Source: Nanobdellota archaeon (GTDB taxonomy: Archaea > Nanobdellota > Nanobdellia > Parvarchaeales > Parvarchaeaceae). Taken from it: a DNA stretch of 34,077 nt. The translations under genes and the position numbers were made by a program. The notes under the pieces are model-generated. The model was not told the origin of the DNA, did not search any database, and saw only the letters and a list, made by a program, of their open reading frames with translations. Of this stretch, positions 8,560-16,360 are shown one piece after another (position 1 is the first letter of the stretch; every line of letters begins with the position of its first letter). The stretch is from positions 11,181 through 45,257 of the forward strand of contig JAJYZA010000005.1 of assembly GCA_021800365.1 (NCBI GenBank), given 5' to 3'.

Positions 8560-8895
8560 ATGGAAAACGCTAAAAGTGAGCTTATCTTCTACCATATAGG
8601 TAGGATAGTAAAGCTAGTGGATCCAAAGAACAGTAAGAACTTTGACAAAAAAAGGAAGGCAGTTATAGAGATGTGGGACAATAATATAATAACTTGCGAG
8701 ACTGGCCCGGCGAGCCCCCACGATGGGGATTTTGTGATAGTAAGATTTAAAGGAATAATTCAAGGAAATAATAATCTTTTTATGAATCCTAGTGAAATAA
8801 CGGACATACTGTCTAATTCGACCGGAGAACAAGTATGGCAGAATTATAAATCCTTCTATGACAAGACAAAGCCAGCGCATCCTCTGACTGGTTGA
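8560..8895 (+). CDS. Small protein of unknown function, upstream of VIT-ferritin gene
   Basis: Not recognised. It is 111 residues, soluble, with no signal peptide or membrane helix. The N-terminal third is basic (K-N-S-K-N-F-D-K-K-R-K) and is followed by a short beta-rich centre (V-I-E-M-W, I-I-T-C-E-T, D-F-V-I-V-R-F-K-G), which could be a small beta-barrel. The C-terminal third looks helical. A TATA box (CTATAAATAT, 8530-8539) sits about 25 nt before the ATG, so the mRNA is probably leaderless. The stop lies 2 nt before the ATG of the ferritin-like/VIT1 gene, so the two are very likely co-transcribed, and a part in metal handling is possible but unproven. Confidence 0.65.
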   Translation: MENAKSELIFYHIGRIVKLVDPKNSKNFDKKRKAVIEMWDNNIITCETGPASPHDGDFVIVRFKGIIQGNNNLFMNPSEITDILSNSTGEQVWQNYKSFYDKTKPAHPLTG

Positions 8896-8897
8896 TT

Positions 8898-10040
8898 ATG
8901 CTAGATCCGGAAAGATTCATAGACTTATTTAAGAGGGAGAACACGCATTTCTGTATCTATAAAAAACTTCTTGCACACGAAAAAGATAAAAAACTAAAGA
9001 AACGCCTGGAAAGGATGATCTTTCTTGAGAAGAAACATATGGCGGTATGGAAAGATTTGGCATCTTATTGCGGCAGTACGCCAGAACAGGAAGACTATAA
9101 ATTTTTTCCATTTGCATTTCTGCTGACGCGGCAGTTGTTTGGTAAAGGTGTGACATACAGCGTTTTGGATGCATATGAAACCTCCTCTGTGTCAGCTCTT
9201 CTGAATATAATAAGTATAGTGCCAGCAAGCAGGTTGAAAGGCGTAGTAGACGTAATAACCGACGAACTTTATAACGAAAACTTGATAGAAACGACAGAAA
9301 AAATCGGCTTACTGCCGCACGTTAGAGAAATAGTTTTTGGTATGAATGATGGGCTTGTGGAGGTTCTCGCGTCGGTATCTGGTCTTGTAGGCATATACAA
9401 AAGCAATCTTCTCTCCGCACTCGCTGGCCTAATAGTTGGTATCTCCGGTACGATATCAATGGCCGTGGGCGCATATCTGTCGTCTACATCCGAGAGGGAT
9501 ATTTCTTTATCTAAAGTAAACAGGATGCAGTTAGAAATAGAAGCTGCCAAGGAAAGAGCCTCAAAGGAACTTGGTAATAACTATAAGAGCTATGCACTGC
9601 TGGAGAAAGGTCTGGATAACTTAATAAAGAAACTTAAAAATAAAAATGACCCGTTTTACAAACTGCTAGAAAAAGAAAAGAAAACGCCCCTGTTTAGGTT
9701 ATTTAATGGCTCTTACAAGTCGGAAGACGGCTGGGCAAAGGGCAGTAGTCCGCTTAGAGATTCTGCATATGTAGGGATATTTTATCTTCTCGGCGCAATA
9801 ATCCCTCTAATCAGCTTTTTTATTGGCATAATAATAAATGATTCGGTTTATCTTAATCTCGCCATAGCCGTTATCGCCACGTCAGTAGCAGTGGTAATAA
9901 CCGCCGCGCTCATTGCGGCCAATACAAATGAGAGTACGATAAAGCGGGTCTCTCAGTCGTTAGCTCTTAATCTGGGCGCTGCAGGGGTTACATTTGTTAT
10001 AGGACTTATAGTGTCCGTGTATCTGCACATCGCAATATAA
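8898..10040 (+). CDS. Ferritin-like domain fused to VIT1/CCC1-type metal transporter
   Basis: Membrane protein likely to move Fe(II) or Mn(II). The N-terminal ~140 residues are helical and ferritin/rubrerythrin-like: E14 in helix 1 and an E44-x-x-H47 metal-ligand motif in helix 2. From about residue 145 comes the VIT1/CCC1 domain, with its hallmark V-F-G-M-N-D-G-L-V-E-V-L-A, then G-L-I-V-G-I-S-G-T-I-S-M-A-V-G-A-Y-L-S, a charged cytoplasmic helical section (residues about 200-290), and three C-terminal membrane helices. This ferritin-VIT fusion is known in bacteria and archaea. I chose the ATG at 8898; an in-frame TTG at 8892 overlaps the upstream stop and is less likely. No separate promoter is needed given the 2-nt gap to the previous gene. 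Confidence 0.85.
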   Translation: MLDPERFIDLFKRENTHFCIYKKLLAHEKDKKLKKRLERMIFLEKKHMAVWKDLASYCGSTPEQEDYKFFPFAFLLTRQLFGKGVTYSVLDAYETSSVSALLNIISIVPASRLKGVVDVITDELYNENLIETTEKIGLLPHVREIVFGMNDGLVEVLASVSGLVGIYKSNLLSALAGLIVGISGTISMAVGAYLSSTSERDISLSKVNRMQLEIEAAKERASKELGNNYKSYALLEKGLDNLIKKLKNKNDPFYKLLEKEKKTPLFRLFNGSYKSEDGWAKGSSPLRDSAYVGIFYLLGAIIPLISFFIGIIINDSVYLNLAIAVIATSVAVVITAALIAANTNESTIKRVSQSLALNLGAAGVTFVIGLIVSVYLHIAI

Positions 10041-10070
10041 AACCAAAAGTGTGGAGAACGATGATGCGGG

Positions 10071-10916
10071 CTAATAGCTCAGGACTTTGCGCTTCTTGTT
10101 TCGTGCATCTGTCAGATATTTTATACGGCTTAAGGCGTCCTTTGTATTATATCCAAACAAGTCACAAATTACTTCAAGAGGATTAGGTATGCTTGTATAA
10201 ATTTTTCTTTTTATAGAATTTGAATAGTTAGAGTTACAATCGTATACCATAATTCCCCTTACTGCTGCTGCAGGTATCTTATCTGTTCGAAGTTCGCCAG
10301 CGGGAATATTTTCCACAGGTTCATAATCTTTGTCATAAAAATTACAGTAATTTACTTTCCTTAGTTCAAGTTTATTTGGGTCTAATGCGAGCACTAACTT
10401 ATAGCTAAACCCTGCTCCATCTGACCTTAGCCCTGCGAAGGCCTTTGCAACGCCCAAAAATACTGTTAGAGATTGCGGTAAATAATGACTTTCTTTGTCC
10501 TCTTTGAGTTCTTTTAGAAAGTCGTATAAATCCAGTTCACTTGAAAAACGCACGCCACGGTATACTATGCCGCTTCGCCGTGTCTCTTTGATCAATTTAT
10601 TAAAAATGTCATAGTCTACGTTCATTGGCAGGTACTCAAAACCGGATAATTTCATCCCATAAGTTCCGGGACTCACATACTTCTCAGAGATTTTTATCAA
10701 CTCTAAAAAAAGTGATTTATTGTCAGTAACTGTATCTTCGCCTGACACATAGTATCTCCAATTCTTTTGGCTAATAAGCTCGTCCAATGACCTAACCTTA
10801 GTGCATTTAGCGATCTTTGTTTGAGCATCCGCCACAGTAAAATGTTCGTTCTTATGTCTCCTTTGTTTGTCTTCTTTTCTTCTTAAAGATTCCTCTACTT
10901 CAGACCAGTGATCCAT
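10071..10916 (-). CDS. Possible ADP-ribosyltransferase-like protein
   Basis: 281-residue cytoplasmic protein with a charged helical N-terminus (about 1-50). Three spaced motifs resemble the R-S-E class of ADP-ribosyltransferases, enzymes that transfer ADP-ribose from NAD to a target: V-Y-R120-G-V-R-F; S149-L-T151-V-F-L-G-V-A-K-A-F-A, comparable to the S-T-S ... A-x-x-F-A motif; and P-A-G-E208-L-R-T-D-K-I-P with a following V-R-G-I, comparable to the catalytic glutamate region. A beta strand (Y-K-L-V-L-A-L-D) sits between the last two, as the fold expects. There is no signal peptide or toxin/immunity-like partner beside it. It is transcribed away from the SprT-like gene at 11042. It could also be a non-catalytic relative; assignment is by motif order only. 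Confidence 0.5.
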   Translation of the reverse strand: MDHWSEVEESLRRKEDKQRRHKNEHFTVADAQTKIAKCTKVRSLDELISQKNWRYYVSGEDTVTDNKSLFLELIKISEKYVSPGTYGMKLSGFEYLPMNVDYDIFNKLIKETRRSGIVYRGVRFSSELDLYDFLKELKEDKESHYLPQSLTVFLGVAKAFAGLRSDGAGFSYKLVLALDPNKLELRKVNYCNFYDKDYEPVENIPAGELRTDKIPAAAVRGIMVYDCNSNYSNSIKRKIYTSIPNPLEVICDLFGYNTKDALSRIKYLTDARNKKRKVLSY

Positions 10917-11041
10917 AAAATTCCGCCCATCTGTAATTAACCTTATGTTCCTTTTATTAGAAGTATTTTAGTATATAAATCTTTATATTTAAATTACCAC
11001 TAATAAGAAAATAAAGGTTTTTATAATAGTTATTATCTATA

Positions 11042-11821
11042 ATGCATAAGGGGTTGCTTATGAAAGAGAGCGCATCGAGAGAAAAATTAGACAGGCTTTT
11101 GCAGACTGCAAAAGAATATTGTAGAAAAAGCCCGAATTCTAGAAAATTGAAGGCAGTAATCCAGTTCTTGACACCAAAACGTTTTGATTTTGAAAAGAAT
11201 AATGCAGGTAATTATGACGCATATTATGACCCGATTAAAAGAAAGGTGTATATAAATAAAAAAATGTTAAACGCGGTCAATAAAGCATACCCGCTGTACG
11301 TAGTACTCCACGAAGTAGCACACGGCGTACTCTATTCCATAGACCCTAAGGATCGCGCAGGCATAACCGTTTCAGATGCACTGCGTGACAAAGAGGCGTC
11401 GGAGGGAGATTATCTTTATCACGGCATAGACTGGGCACATATTTGCAACTCGATGCGACTAAAAGTGCCTGAGGTGTATATCGAGTGTCCTTCCTGTCGC
11501 ACTGAAAGTTATATAGGCTTCAAGGACCTCGACAGGTTAAAAAAGAAACAAAAGAAAACTGATTGTGTGAAATGCGGGAAGGCGCTCAGTATCAAGGACG
11601 TATACATGTTAAATGTTGGCAATGCGTTTTCTGAAGAGTATGCAAAGATAACAAACGATATGATGAAATTAAATCGGTTTCATAATGGTAGACTTATCGT
11701 GGAATATGGAGACCAATTTGTATTAATAAATGGCAAGAAGACTTATGCCGTTGATATCTCCATGCCAAATGCAAATGAATTAGAAATAAAGTATAAAAAA
11801 ATAAAACTACAGCCACCTTAA
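11042..11821 (+). CDS. SprT-like zinc metalloprotease with zinc ribbon
   Basis: 259-residue soluble protein with a zincin active site: L-H90-E91-V-A-H94-G and, 33 residues on, H127-G-I-D-W, which matches the third ligand position (H-G-x-x-F/W) of the SprT family. A zinc ribbon follows (C149-P-S-C152 ... C175-V-K-C178-G), the same order as in SprT/Spartan-type proteins. Eukaryotic SPRTN degrades proteins crosslinked to DNA; the archaeal role is not established. The C-terminal ~75 residues (after N-V-G-N-A-F) are beta-rich and unassigned. A TATA-like TTTTTATAA (11018-11026) supports initiation at or just after 11042; an in-frame ATG at 11060 is an alternative. The gene diverges from the ART-like gene across a 125-bp gap. 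Confidence 0.75.
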   Translation: MHKGLLMKESASREKLDRLLQTAKEYCRKSPNSRKLKAVIQFLTPKRFDFEKNNAGNYDAYYDPIKRKVYINKKMLNAVNKAYPLYVVLHEVAHGVLYSIDPKDRAGITVSDALRDKEASEGDYLYHGIDWAHICNSMRLKVPEVYIECPSCRTESYIGFKDLDRLKKKQKKTDCVKCGKALSIKDVYMLNVGNAFSEEYAKITNDMMKLNRFHNGRLIVEYGDQFVLINGKKTYAVDISMPNANELEIKYKKIKLQPP

Positions 11822-11902
11822 GTTGAATAAAATAAAAGTATTTTAATCGCAATGAGGTATACTCTGTAGAATTAGGGTCAAAATAAGAACTTTAAGGGAT
11901 TT

Positions 11903-13114
11903 ATGCAGGGCTTTGATGTAGATGCGATAAGGAAGGATTTTCCCATCTTATCCAAACCGGTTAACGGAAAAATGCTGGCCTATTTAGATAATGCCGCGAC
12001 TTCACAAAAACCACTTGCAGTAATAGACGGCATAAAATACTTTTATGAGAATCTAAATGCAAACCCGATGCGCAGTATACATAGTTTGGCAGAAAAAGCC
12101 ACCGTGGCTTATACGGAGGCACGGGAGAAAATAGCAAAGTTCATAAACGCTTCTCCGGACGAGATAGTGTTCGTGCGCAATTCTACAGAGGCTATAAACC
12201 TAGTATCGATGTCGCTTGAATTTAATCGCGGCGATAGGATAGCAACGACATATCTCGAGCATCATTCAAATATACTACCATGGATGCGTTTGAAAGATGC
12301 CGGTGTAGATGTGGACATTGTTGATGTCGACGAGAATTTTGATTTAGACTTAGAATATTATAAAGAACTGAAGGAGAACACAAAACTAGTTACGGTGTCG
12401 CACGAATCTAATGTAAGCGGCACTATAAACGATGTAAAGATAATAAGCCGTCTAGCACACGAAGCAGGTGCACTGGCATTTGTCGATGCGGCTCAATCCG
12501 TACCGCACATGAAGGTTGATGTAAAGAATCTGGGCGCAGACTTTCTATGTTTCTCCGGTCATAAAATGCTTGGGCCGCTGGGCATAGGCGTTCTTTACAT
12601 AAGCCGCGATGTACAGTACGGGATGATGCCCTTCCTTTTGGGGGGGGAGATGATCAGGAGCGTTAAGCTTGATAAAGTGGAATATCAAGACGTGCCGGCG
12701 GTCTTTGAAGCTGGCACCCAGAACGTTGAAGGGGCTTACGGGCTAGGACTTGCTGTAGATTATCTTAATCAGATCGGGATGCAGAATATAGAAGCATACG
12801 AAAAATCACTTACTAATCATCTCTATAAAGCTGCAGAGGAGGTTTACGGACTAAGCGTATATAGTGGACGCAGCCGCAACCGCGGGACGATATTCTCGTT
12901 CAATCTAAAAAGTCTGCACCCACACGACGTTGCATACCTACTTGACAAAGAGGGTATCGCTATAAGGTCTGGTTTTCATTGTGCGCAGCCTTTCGTTGAA
13001 GATAAGTTGCATGTAGAAGGAACTGCTAGAGCCAGCCTTTATTTTTATAATACAAAATCTGAAATAGATAGATTTATAAAAAGCCTGACAGACATAAACA
13101 CCACGTATGGATGA
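11903..13114 (+). CDS. sufS: Cysteine desulfurase, SufS type
   Basis: PLP enzyme that takes sulfur from cysteine for iron-sulfur cluster (and possibly tRNA thiolation) assembly. 403 residues, the usual size for group II (SufS) desulfurases. Seen: A-Y-L-D-N-A-A-T-S-Q-K-P at the N-terminus, F-V-R-N-S-T-E-A-I-N-L-V, E-H-H-S-N, the PLP-binding lysine in F-S-G-H-K221-M-L-G-P, and the persulfide cysteine in R-S-G-F-H-C360-A-Q-P, a motif specific to SufS-type enzymes. Its last 8 nt overlap the start of the scaffold gene at 13107, so the two are translationally coupled. A TATA-like AAGTATTTTA at 11836-11845 suggests a leader of roughly 35 nt. Confidence 0.95.
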   Translation: MQGFDVDAIRKDFPILSKPVNGKMLAYLDNAATSQKPLAVIDGIKYFYENLNANPMRSIHSLAEKATVAYTEAREKIAKFINASPDEIVFVRNSTEAINLVSMSLEFNRGDRIATTYLEHHSNILPWMRLKDAGVDVDIVDVDENFDLDLEYYKELKENTKLVTVSHESNVSGTINDVKIISRLAHEAGALAFVDAAQSVPHMKVDVKNLGADFLCFSGHKMLGPLGIGVLYISRDVQYGMMPFLLGGEMIRSVKLDKVEYQDVPAVFEAGTQNVEGAYGLGLAVDYLNQIGMQNIEAYEKSLTNHLYKAAEEVYGLSVYSGRSRNRGTIFSFNLKSLHPHDVAYLLDKEGIAIRSGFHCAQPFVEDKLHVEGTARASLYFYNTKSEIDRFIKSLTDINTTYG

Positions 13115-13493
13115 AAGTAAGTATTACGAATTTATAGATCTGTACAAAAATCCGGAGCATTTTGGAAAGTTAAAAGACTTCGATGCTTCAGAGGAGAACT
13201 ACTCATCGTCATGCGGTGATAAGTTTGTAGTTTATATAAAAATGGACAGTGGAAGCATACGCGATATCTCATTTGAAGGAAATGGATGCATAATTTCTAC
13301 GGTTTCTCTCTCAAAGCTTTGTGGGGCGATAATCGGCAAACGGACGGCGGAAGTCGATAATATGCAGATATCCGACGTGAAAAAGCTTATCGGCGTAGAC
13401 CAGATAAGTTTATCGCGTATTCCATGTGCGATGATAGGCCTGGAAACTGTAAAGAAAGCGTTAAAAAGCGTGGCCAAACACGCAAAACAATAG
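13107..13493 (+). CDS. sufU: Iron-sulfur scaffold/sulfur acceptor, SufU/IscU family
   Basis: 128-residue partner of the desulfurase encoded just upstream. IscU/SufU proteins accept persulfide sulfur and, in IscU, build the cluster. The three conserved cysteines are in place: S-S-S-C36-G-D38, G-N-G-C61-I-I-S and R-I-P-C107-A-M. The N-terminal Y-K-N-P-E-H-F-G and the S-x-S after C61 also match. The 8-nt overlap with sufS suggests stoichiometric expression. SufBCD genes, which often sit beside these in other genomes, are not in the window. IscU-like scaffold versus SufU-like zinc sulfurtransferase cannot be separated from sequence alone. Confidence 0.9.
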   Translation: MDESKYYEFIDLYKNPEHFGKLKDFDASEENYSSSCGDKFVVYIKMDSGSIRDISFEGNGCIISTVSLSKLCGAIIGKRTAEVDNMQISDVKKLIGVDQISLSRIPCAMIGLETVKKALKSVAKHAKQ

Positions 13494-13532
13494 AGCGTTT
13501 AAATTTTTAAGCCACCGTAGATTAGATTAAAC

Positions 13533-13871
13533 ATGAGAGGACAGGGATTACCAATAACTCTAGTAGTATTAACGATAATTGCTCTTGTGATTTTAGTGCT
13601 GGCCATAATTTTTATAATAATACCTATTTTACACACGCCCACACCAACAACAAACAGCAATCCTTTAGTGCAATTTAAGTTTGATTGCAGCACTTATTGC
13701 GGGAATCCTTCCGATGTCGCCCCGCCGCAGACTGAATTTTGTACAAAGTCAATTTCATATAACGGTCAGGCACTTTATTGTTATAGTCCAAGTGTTGGTG
13801 CCGCACCTTGCTCATATCAGGAAAATAATGGGACATTTTGGTCAAATATAGGACAATCGCTGTGCAGTTAA
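13533..13871 (+). CDS. Small membrane-anchored or secreted six-cysteine protein
   Basis: 112 residues: M-R-G-Q-G-L-P then a single hydrophobic helix (about 8-32), a short Pro/Thr linker (T-P-T-P-T-T-N) and a 65-residue outer domain with six cysteines (D-C-S-T-Y-C, F-C-T-K, Y-C-Y, P-C-S, L-C-S), which could form three disulfides. R-G-Q-G followed by a hydrophobic stretch resembles a class III signal, so it may be a minor pilin, but it could equally be a simple signal anchor. TTTAAATTTTT at 13498-13508 is placed as a promoter. The gene sits just upstream of pilin-LamG copy 2, fitting a surface role. No family was recognised. Confidence 0.7.
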   Translation: MRGQGLPITLVVLTIIALVILVLAIIFIIIPILHTPTPTTNSNPLVQFKFDCSTYCGNPSDVAPPQTEFCTKSISYNGQALYCYSPSVGAAPCSYQENNGTFWSNIGQSLCS

Positions 13872-13958
13872 GCAACCAACCATTGCTTTATAGGATTAGT
13901 AGCTGATAAATTATACACCCGTTGTGATAATTCGTCACTATAACTTCAAAAGAGGATC

Positions 13959-14003
13959 GAATGGCCCCTTAATCTTTAAATCTTCCAGTCAGCATAAATC
14001 CTT
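13959..14003 (+). promoter_or_regulatory. Promoter of pilin-LamG gene 2
   Basis: CTTTAAAT at 13974-13981, exactly 30 nt before the ATG as in gene 1, within a gap-free match to 3595-3638. Predicts a leaderless mRNA and co-regulation with gene 1. Confidence 0.65.
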
Positions 14004-14161
14004 ATGCTGCAGAAAGCAAAGCCGAACAGGAAATCCCAGTCAGCATTGGAGTACATGATGACCTATGGCTGGGCCATACTGATTATAGTGATAGTAGCGG
14101 GAGTATTGTATAGCTTAGGTATCTTCACCCCATCGTCGTCCATAGGCACGACGATAACAGG
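13960..14161 (+). repeat. 202-bp direct repeat, copy B (promoter plus pilin signal)
   Basis: Partner of 3595-3796. Similarity at the nucleotide level falls away sharply after the shared GGCACGACGATAACAGG, where the variable head domains begin. Confidence 0.85.
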
Positions 14162-15272
14162 TTTCAATGGATTGGGAAGTGTAACTGCGCAGTGTTATGC
14201 AAATGGGCTGCTAAGAATACAATTGGGTAATAGTGTAGGTAACGTAATAAACATAACGAAAATAGTAGCCATAAATACGGCTACCGGTCAATCCGCTTCG
14301 TTTACGGGCAGTTCAGCATTGGATCCGAGCCCGGAAATATCTCCTTCGTCTTCGTATATATTCTCTATCGCAAATATCTGCCCACCCGCCGGACAAAAGT
14401 ATAGTTTAAACATCAATGTAACGTATACGGCACCCGGCCAGACTCTTTCAGGCCCTTATTTTTCTACAGGCACGACATCATCTGTAGTATCGACGGTTGC
14501 ACAACCGGTCGCCGTAGCAAGTTTTGATAATTATAATCACTTAGCTTCATATCTTTGGAGCTCTATGTTTAAGTTCTGGTACACGACTTTCGAGTTCTCT
14601 TATATAAATGCGACCCAAAGCATCTCCGGCGTGAATCAAACATATACAGTAACTATGTGGGTAGAATCAACTATTCCTTACGCTACCTATCCCCCCGCTC
14701 CTAATAGTAGTAATATACAGGAAGCTTGGCAACCAATAGCCGCCTTCGCCAATCTCGATGGATTAGAAATTAGCAGTGCAACCGGGAATCTAGCGGTGCA
14801 TAGATGTACTGCTGCAGATGCATATTTAGGCCCATCAAATCCAGTATCTAACTTTTATGATGGACACTGGCATTTCGTAGCGTTTTCTATATCGGCAACC
14901 CAATACATCGGTATGGTTGACGGATTATCCGGTACTGTTACTGGCACGAAGCAGTATTCAGATGGCTCTCAATTTTTTATTGGTGGTTTTGGAGGTTCTG
15001 GCAACACATGTTCTCCGCAGCCGTTTACTGGCTATGAATCGAACGTGCAGCTTTATAACGTGCCGCTATCTTCGGCTCAATTGATCTCTTTGTACGATGA
15101 AGGCATATCGGGAGTGCCGATTTTGGCTAAGGGCAGCGGGTTAGTAGCCTGGTGGCCGCTAAATAACACTGTAAATGGACAGGCCAAAGATTATAGTGGT
15201 AATGGTTTTAATGGGCAGTTCCATAACGCGTCAGTGACGACAGATTACATTAGTGGGGCCATTGGCGGCTAA
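14004..15272 (+). CDS. Pilin-like surface protein with C-terminal LamG domain (copy 2)
   Basis: 422 residues, with the same architecture as the 3639 gene: class III signal R-K-S-Q-S-A-L-E-Y, one membrane helix, a beta-rich head with two cysteines (A-Q-C-Y and I-C-P-P), the linker P-G-Q-T-L-S-G-P-Y-F-S-T-G, then a LamG domain ending in S-N-V-Q-L-Y, V-A-W-W-P-L and D-Y-S-G-N-G. The first ~54 residues differ from copy 1 at one position only, while the head and LamG domains are strongly diverged. The LamG part is closer to copy 3 than to copy 1 (G-V-N-Q-T-Y-T-V near its start and a W-H-F-V-A-F segment). Likely a carbohydrate- or surface-binding adhesin displayed on a pilus-like fibre; the ligand is unknown. 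Confidence 0.8.
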   Translation: MLQKAKPNRKSQSALEYMMTYGWAILIIVIVAGVLYSLGIFTPSSSIGTTITGFNGLGSVTAQCYANGLLRIQLGNSVGNVINITKIVAINTATGQSASFTGSSALDPSPEISPSSSYIFSIANICPPAGQKYSLNINVTYTAPGQTLSGPYFSTGTTSSVVSTVAQPVAVASFDNYNHLASYLWSSMFKFWYTTFEFSYINATQSISGVNQTYTVTMWVESTIPYATYPPAPNSSNIQEAWQPIAAFANLDGLEISSATGNLAVHRCTAADAYLGPSNPVSNFYDGHWHFVAFSISATQYIGMVDGLSGTVTGTKQYSDGSQFFIGGFGGSGNTCSPQPFTGYESNVQLYNVPLSSAQLISLYDEGISGVPILAKGSGLVAWWPLNNTVNGQAKDYSGNGFNGQFHNASVTTDYISGAIGG

Positions 15273-15343
15273 CACGCCACCAATAGTTACTCATAGAAGG
15301 TAACTTGTTACATTTAAATATCAGATGTTCACATAATGATTAG

Positions 15344-16360
15344 ATGGTAAATCCGAGCCTGGCATTGTTAATGCCTAACTTGAAAGCGATCAATGTAAAT
15401 AGGCGAAAGGCATTTCTTGCCGCTATAGATGCCGTTGTGCCCGCAAACACTATTATTCTTTCGGATGCTAGCGACTCATTGTCTACAGACTCATTCAAAA
15501 ATATTAAACTTATCCTATTTTCACATGGGAAAGATTTTGCAGATACCCTTAGAATGGGGTTGGCGGCCGGTATGGATCTCGGTGCGGAGCGCTTTGTTAC
15601 CTTTGAAGATTATGCATTAAGCAATGCGACATGGTTTTTAGGTTACCTGAACGCAGGAAATGTTATAGAATCAAATAAACGTGGATTTGTAGAGATGCTC
15701 GTTACGGAAATAACGAATCTTTTGTCTTTTGGCAACATTTATAACGGCTTTTCAATGAATAGGATACTAACAAGAGAAGCCGCTGAATCGTTAAAAACAA
15801 CAAAATCGAAGGGAAAGGCATTTCTTTTGGAGTCAATGTCAATCCTGAACGCTAAAGGGATAAAGACTATTGAAGTAATAAAACCAACAAAGAAGGTCGC
15901 ACCCGAAAAGCTAGCTGCTAGGGAAGCGGTTGATTCGGTGATCAAGAGCATAAATAGGTCCTCCATACTATTTAGCATGTTTGGTTCTTTAGCTTATCTG
16001 GCCAATATTTTGACTGTTTATGCAAGCCTTAGCCTCGGTTGGTTTTACCCTCTTGCAGTTTTCATAGGTGGCGAAATAAATACGCTATCGAACTTTATAA
16101 TGAATGAAAAAATAAACTTCAAAAATAGGGGTTTTATGAGTTCTGTATATCGTCTAGGCAAATTTAATGCCTTGAGTCTAACGGCGATAGTATTTGATGT
16201 TATCTTAATAGCCTATCTATCTTCTTATATGAGTGTACTTGGCAAAAATCTCTTTACGGCATTATCTATAATTTCAATAGTTGTAGTATCGATTATTTCG
16301 TTATTTGTGACCACAAAGATGGTATGGTCTAAGAATAATAACCTTAGGGTACAAACATGA
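15344..16360 (+). CDS. Degenerate GT2-like domain fused to GtrA-like membrane domain
   Basis: 338 residues. The C-terminal part (about 205-335) is GtrA/DPMS-like, with four membrane helices and the typical V-F-I-G-G-E-I-N-T-L-S-N-F-I-M-N-E and K-F-N-A-L-S segments. GtrA proteins are linked to polyprenyl-phosphate sugar transfer or flipping. The N-terminal ~180 residues follow the order of a dolichol-phosphate-mannose-type GT2 enzyme (D-T-L-R-M-G-L-A-A-G near 67-76; G-F-S-M-N-R-I-L-T-R-E-A near 135-146; I-E-V-I-K near 176-180). Where the metal-binding D-x-D should be there is F-V-T-F-E-D-Y, so catalysis may be lost. A TATA (CATTTAAATAT, 15309-15319) precedes it. It overlaps the next gene by 4 nt and may serve glycosylation of surface proteins (inference). 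Confidence 0.7.
   Translation: MVNPSLALLMPNLKAINVNRRKAFLAAIDAVVPANTIILSDASDSLSTDSFKNIKLILFSHGKDFADTLRMGLAAGMDLGAERFVTFEDYALSNATWFLGYLNAGNVIESNKRGFVEMLVTEITNLLSFGNIYNGFSMNRILTREAAESLKTTKSKGKAFLLESMSILNAKGIKTIEVIKPTKKVAPEKLAAREAVDSVIKSINRSSILFSMFGSLAYLANILTVYASLSLGWFYPLAVFIGGEINTLSNFIMNEKINFKNRGFMSSVYRLGKFNALSLTAIVFDVILIAYLSSYMSVLGKNLFTALSIISIVVVSIISLFVTTKMVWSKNNNLRVQT

Noticed and set aside
11852-11869. Short upstream frame (ATG AGG TAT ACT CTG TAG) before sufS
   Set aside because: It lies largely before the transcription start expected from the TATA at 11836-11845, so it would probably not be in the mRNA.
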